Source: Chryseobacterium daecheongense
GTDB lineage: Bacteria > Bacteroidota > Bacteroidia > Flavobacteriales > Weeksellaceae
Direction: 5' to 3'
DNA length: 64,000 nt
Assembly: GCF_003729955.1 (NCBI RefSeq)
Contig: NZ_RJTX01000001.1
Coordinates: 1,302,001-1,366,000, forward strand
In this document: positions 61,302 through 64,000 of the stretch, in pieces
Numbering within the stretch: position 1 is the stretch's first letter
How the letters are laid out: the number at the start of each line of letters is the position of its first letter
Program-made: the position numbers and the translations under genes
Notes under the pieces: generated by a model
The model's input: only the letters and a program-made list of their open reading frames with translations
The model's database searches: none
What the model was told of the DNA's origin: nothing

Positions 61302-62291
61302 TTATTTGTTCAAAAGCATGGCTGCCTCTTTTGCGAAATAAGTAAAAATCATATCTGCCCCAGCTCTTTTGAAGCATGTTAAACTTTCAATAATCGTTTT
61401 ATCATTATCCAGCCAGCCGTTTTGGGCAGCTGCTTTCACCATCGCATACTCACCGCTTACATTATATACTGCAATCGGAAGATCAATCGCTTCACGAACT
61501 TTAGATACGATATCCAGATAAGGAAGTCCCGGTTTGATCATAATGATATCTGCACCTTCGTCAATATCCTTGAAAACTTCGTTCAATGCTTCACGGGAGT
61601 TATGAAAATCCATCTGATAAGTCTTTTTATCTTTCGGGATTTCCATATTATCTTTCGGAGCACTGTCCAATGCACTTCTGAATGGTCCGTAGAATGAACT
61701 CGCATATTTTGCAGCATAGCTTAGAATACCTACATCCGTAAATCCGCTTTCTTCTAAAGCTTCACGCATAACCAACACCCTTCCGTCCATCATGTCACTT
61801 GGTGCCACAATATCTGCTCCGGCTTCGGCATGAGATACTGCCATTCTGGCCAGTGCATCATTGGTAGCATCATTGATGATTTTTCCATTTTCGATAATTC
61901 CGTCATGTCCGTAGATGGAGTATGGATCTAATGCTACATCCGGCATTACAATCATTTCAGGAACAGCATCTTTTATAGCTCTGATGGTATTTTGCATCAA
62001 TCCGTCTTTATTCCAAGCTTCTTTTCCTGTATTGTCTTTCAGGTGCTCTGAAACTTTCATGTACAGGTTCACTGCTTTCACTCCTAAAGAAAACAGCTCT
62101 CTACATTCTTTTACCGTTAAATCTATACTCCTCCTGAAAATTCCCGGCATGGACGGGATGGGTTCCTGCTTGTTTTCGCCCTCCATTACGAAGATGGGCA
62201 TTACAAAATCATTGGTGGTAAGGATACTTTCTCTTACCAGACTTCTGATAGATTCGTTTACTCTCAGCCTTCTATTTCTTGAATGTATCAT
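61302..62291 (-). CDS. hemB: Porphobilinogen synthase (delta-aminolevulinic acid dehydratase)
   Basis: 329 residues. It joins two 5-aminolevulinic acid molecules into porphobilinogen in heme synthesis. The Schiff-base lysine is in IMIKPGLPYLD and YNVSGEYAMVKAAAQ completes the site. At 118-132 the chain reads DVALDPYSIYGHDGI, without the cysteines of the zinc-type enzymes, so this is the Mg-dependent type. It has its own -7 box TAAATTTG at 62321-62328. Confidence 0.97.
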   Translation of the reverse strand: MIHSRNRRLRVNESIRSLVRESILTTNDFVMPIFVMEGENKQEPIPSMPGIFRRSIDLTVKECRELFSLGVKAVNLYMKVSEHLKDNTGKEAWNKDGLMQNTIRAIKDAVPEMIVMPDVALDPYSIYGHDGIIENGKIINDATNDALARMAVSHAEAGADIVAPSDMMDGRVLVMREALEESGFTDVGILSYAAKYASSFYGPFRSALDSAPKDNMEIPKDKKTYQMDFHNSREALNEVFKDIDEGADIIMIKPGLPYLDIVSKVREAIDLPIAVYNVSGEYAMVKAAAQNGWLDNDKTIIESLTCFKRAGADMIFTYFAKEAAMLLNK

Positions 62292-62320
62292 TTTTGGAAT
62301 ACTTTTTGAATAAGTTTATG

Positions 62321-62328
62321 CAAATTTA
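62321..62328 (-). promoter_or_regulatory. -7 box of hemB
   Basis: Consensus TAAATTTG on the minus strand, 29 bases before the hemB start. Confidence 0.6.
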
Positions 62329-62351
62329 CTATAAAGTTCTGCAAAAAACTA

Positions 62352-62382
62352 TTGCATGTGATTATAGAATTTTTTATTTTTG
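62352..62382 (+). promoter_or_regulatory. Promoter of the T9SS-domain gene
   Basis: TTG (62352-62354), 20-base spacer, consensus TATTTTTG (62375-62382); 33 bases before the ATG. Confidence 0.75.
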
Positions 62383-62414
62383 TTTGTAATAACATTTCGA
62401 GAAATTAAAATTTG

Positions 62415-62768
62415 ATGAAAAAACTTTTACTTTTATTTATCTTTTTAGGCACTTTTGTTGGGTTTTCCAGCAATTTAAAAGCACAACAATTCAGGGAGCC
62501 TTCCACCGCCTCACAAAAATCTGATGACGGTGTTCTTATTGCTTTTCCTAATCCTGCAAAGGATTATCTTATTGTAAAGGCAAAGGATTCTTCTTTAAAG
62601 ATCAAAAGCGTTATCTTCTACTCTATTTTGGGTACACAGGTAGCGAGTTACTCCGTCAATATGAATTCCGGAGAGATCAATATTGAAAGATTAAAGCCCG
62701 GTAAATACTTAATTCGATACATTTTGAGTGATAATACCCAAAAGGTCACGCAGATCGTAAAACAATAA
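62415..62768 (+). CDS. Secreted protein consisting only of a T9SS sorting domain
   Basis: 117 residues from the ATG at 62415 (a TTG directly before it is also in frame). Signal peptide 1-23 (ending KAQ), a 12-residue linker, then a complete type A T9SS C-terminal domain: IAFPNPAKDYLIVKAKD, IFYSILGTQVAS, GEINIERLKPGKYLIRYI. There is no cargo domain. It may be a decoy or receptor for the sorting machinery, or a cell-surface component; that is inference. It has its own promoter and terminator. Confidence 0.82.
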   Translation: MKKLLLLFIFLGTFVGFSSNLKAQQFREPSTASQKSDDGVLIAFPNPAKDYLIVKAKDSSLKIKSVIFYSILGTQVASYSVNMNSGEINIERLKPGKYLIRYILSDNTQKVTQIVKQ

Positions 62769-62771
62769 AAT

Positions 62772-62797
62772 ACAATCCTGATAATCATCAGGATTTT
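62772..62797 (+). terminator. Terminator after the T9SS-domain gene
   Basis: AATCCTGAT pairs with ATCAGGATT around AATC, followed by T-run. Confidence 0.9.
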
Positions 62798-62874
62798 TTC
62801 TTTTTAAAAGGATACTGTTTCTTTATTCCGTAACTTTCGGAATATTTTTATACTAATTACAGAAAAGTAAGTTA

Positions 62875-63786
62875 ATGTTAAAAGCTGAACATATTACTAA
62901 AACCTACAATGCAGGGAAAAAAGTAGCATTGGATGATTTCAGTATACATGTGCCCAAAGGAAGCATCTACGGGCTTTTAGGACCAAATGGAGCGGGAAAA
63001 ACTTCATTTATCCGTATCATCAATCAGATTACACAGGCGGACTCTGGAAATGTCTGGATCAATGGAGACAAACTTAACCCCACTCATATCAAAGATATTG
63101 GTTATATGCCTGAAGAAAGAGGGCTTTATAAAAATATGAGCGTAGGAGATCAGATTCTTTATTTTGGAGAACTGAAGGGAATGAGTAAAAACGATGCCTT
63201 AAACGAAGCCAAAAAATGGTTTGAAAAGCTGAACATCGACCAATGGTGGAAGAAAAAGCTTTCTGAACTTTCCAAAGGGATGGCTCAGAAAATCCAGTTT
63301 GTAGTAACCGTTTTACACCGACCTCATCTGCTGATTCTGGATGAACCTTTTTCAGGCTTTGACCCTGTGAACGCCAATTTGATCAAAGATCAGATCATTG
63401 ATCTTAAAAATAACGGAACCACGATCATTTTATCTACTCACAGAATGGAAAGTGTGGAAGAAATGTGTGATTATGTAGCCCTGATCAACAATTCCAAAAA
63501 AATTATTGACGGAAGAGTGTTTGATGTGAGGGAAAAATTCAAAAAGAATATTTTTGGGGTTACCCTTTCGGAAGTGAATGATCAGCATATGGATACTTTT
63601 AAAAGCAAATATGAGATCTCTAACTTTTCTCATGAGAATAATCTGGTTTCATTTGATCTGAAGAATACCGGAGATCAAAACCATGTTCTTTTGGATCTGG
63701 TACATGTTGGAAAGGTACGGTCATTCGATGAAAAGATTCCAAGCATGAATGAAGTGTTTATTAATGCTGTAAGTAATCATTCTTAA
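62875..63786 (+). CDS. ABC transporter ATPase, NatA-like
   Basis: 303 residues. Walker A GPNGAGKT near residue 37, LSKGMAQKI signature, Walker B LLILDEPFSG, and a C-terminal extension of about 80 residues seen in NatA-type proteins. Pairs with the permease two bases downstream as a NatAB-like Na+ or solute exporter; substrate not deducible. Confidence 0.93.
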   Translation: MLKAEHITKTYNAGKKVALDDFSIHVPKGSIYGLLGPNGAGKTSFIRIINQITQADSGNVWINGDKLNPTHIKDIGYMPEERGLYKNMSVGDQILYFGELKGMSKNDALNEAKKWFEKLNIDQWWKKKLSELSKGMAQKIQFVVTVLHRPHLLILDEPFSGFDPVNANLIKDQIIDLKNNGTTIILSTHRMESVEEMCDYVALINNSKKIIDGRVFDVREKFKKNIFGVTLSEVNDQHMDTFKSKYEISNFSHENNLVSFDLKNTGDQNHVLLDLVHVGKVRSFDEKIPSMNEVFINAVSNHS

Positions 63787-63788
63787 TT

Positions 63789-64000
63789 ATGAATAACATT
63801 TTTCTTATTACAAAAAGGGAGTTTCTTACGCAGGTTAAGAAAAAATCCTTCATCATATTAACACTATTAGCTCCTTTAATGATTATTGCTTTTGGAGCTG
63901 TTATTGGTTTAATGTTTAAAGCCAATGAATCTCACAATGTGATTCAGGTGGTTGATAAAAGCGGACTTTTCAAAGGGCAGTTGAAATCAGATGATAAGCT
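63789..64000 (+). CDS. ABC-2 type permease, NatB-like (cut by window end)
   Basis: 70 codons visible, reading MNNIFLITKREFLTQVKKKS then a membrane helix (FIILTLLAPLMIIAFGAVIG) and the start of the periplasmic loop. This is the N-terminus of the ABC-2 NatB-type permeases. Two bases after the ATPase stop, so co-translated. The rest lies outside the window. Confidence 0.85.
   Translation, partial: MNNIFLITKREFLTQVKKKSFIILTLLAPLMIIAFGAVIGLMFKANESHNVIQVVDKSGLFKGQLKSDDK

Noticed and set aside
1..64000. tRNA, rRNA, CRISPR array, prophage or insertion sequence
   Set aside because: None found by reading: no cloverleaf or CCA ends in the spacers, no regular repeat-spacer series, no transposase or integrase protein.

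Overview
The window is 64 kb of an AT-rich chromosome that reads as a flavobacterium, most likely Chryseobacterium or a close relative in the Weeksellaceae. The grounds are: a PafA-type alkaline phosphatase matching the Elizabethkingia enzyme residue for residue at the active site; type IX secretion (T9SS) C-terminal signals; promoters of the Bacteroidota form TTG-N(about 20)-TAnnTTTG; the Bacteroidota forms of arginine decarboxylase, Mrp and CmoA; and many signal peptides ending in Ala-Gln. I see no rRNA, tRNA, CRISPR array, prophage, transposase or replication origin. Most intergenic regions hold clear hairpin terminators, many of them shared by convergent genes.

Layout. 0-3 kb: tail of an AraC regulator, a TPR membrane protein and pafA. 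3-9.6 kb: redox/stress genes in which dehydrogenase-fold enzymes alternate with their own regulators (one TetR with two matching operators, two AraC). 9.7-12.4 kb: secreted hydrolase and S41 peptidase. 12.5-17.6 kb: mdh, a heme oxygenase-bacteriophytochrome pair and a nucleoid-associated protein. 17.7-21 kb: an AraC regulator followed by an operator-like repeat array and a cassette of two paralogous small proteins around an unlisted 43-residue membrane protein. 21-26 kb: dnaK and the ppk1-ppx polyphosphate operon. 26-31 kb: a dehydrogenase with a 57-residue membrane protein, a large T9SS cargo protein and a barstar-like protein.

31-35 kb: two tandem class I terpene synthases between near-identical hairpin repeats, then nfu-mrp iron-sulfur genes. 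35-46 kb: GH92 mannosidase, PhyH oxygenase with a dicarboxylate symporter, BON lipoprotein operon, outer-membrane barrel and CocE-type hydrolase. 46-48 kb: alkylation repair (AlkB, Ada-like). 48-51 kb: polyamine genes speB and speA, with speA bracketed by REP-like repeats. 51.5-54.3 kb: cmoA, membrane methyltransferase, cobalamin adenosyltransferase and thiN in one tight run. 55-60 kb: DinB, WYL regulator, ABC exporter and lptB with an unusual C-terminal extension. 60-61.3 kb: an operon of a TM2 protein, a beta-rich protein that may be a distant gasdermin, and a double-glycine leader peptide. 61-64 kb: hemB, a protein that is only a T9SS sorting domain, and a NatA/NatB-like ABC pair cut by the window edge.

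The points most worth following are the terpene synthase pair with an altered metal triad in one member, the TM2/gasdermin-like/leader-peptide operon, the CmoA-membrane methyltransferase pair, the small-protein cassette at 19-20 kb, the barstar-like orphan, and the LptB fusion. Functions given for these beyond the motifs are inference.
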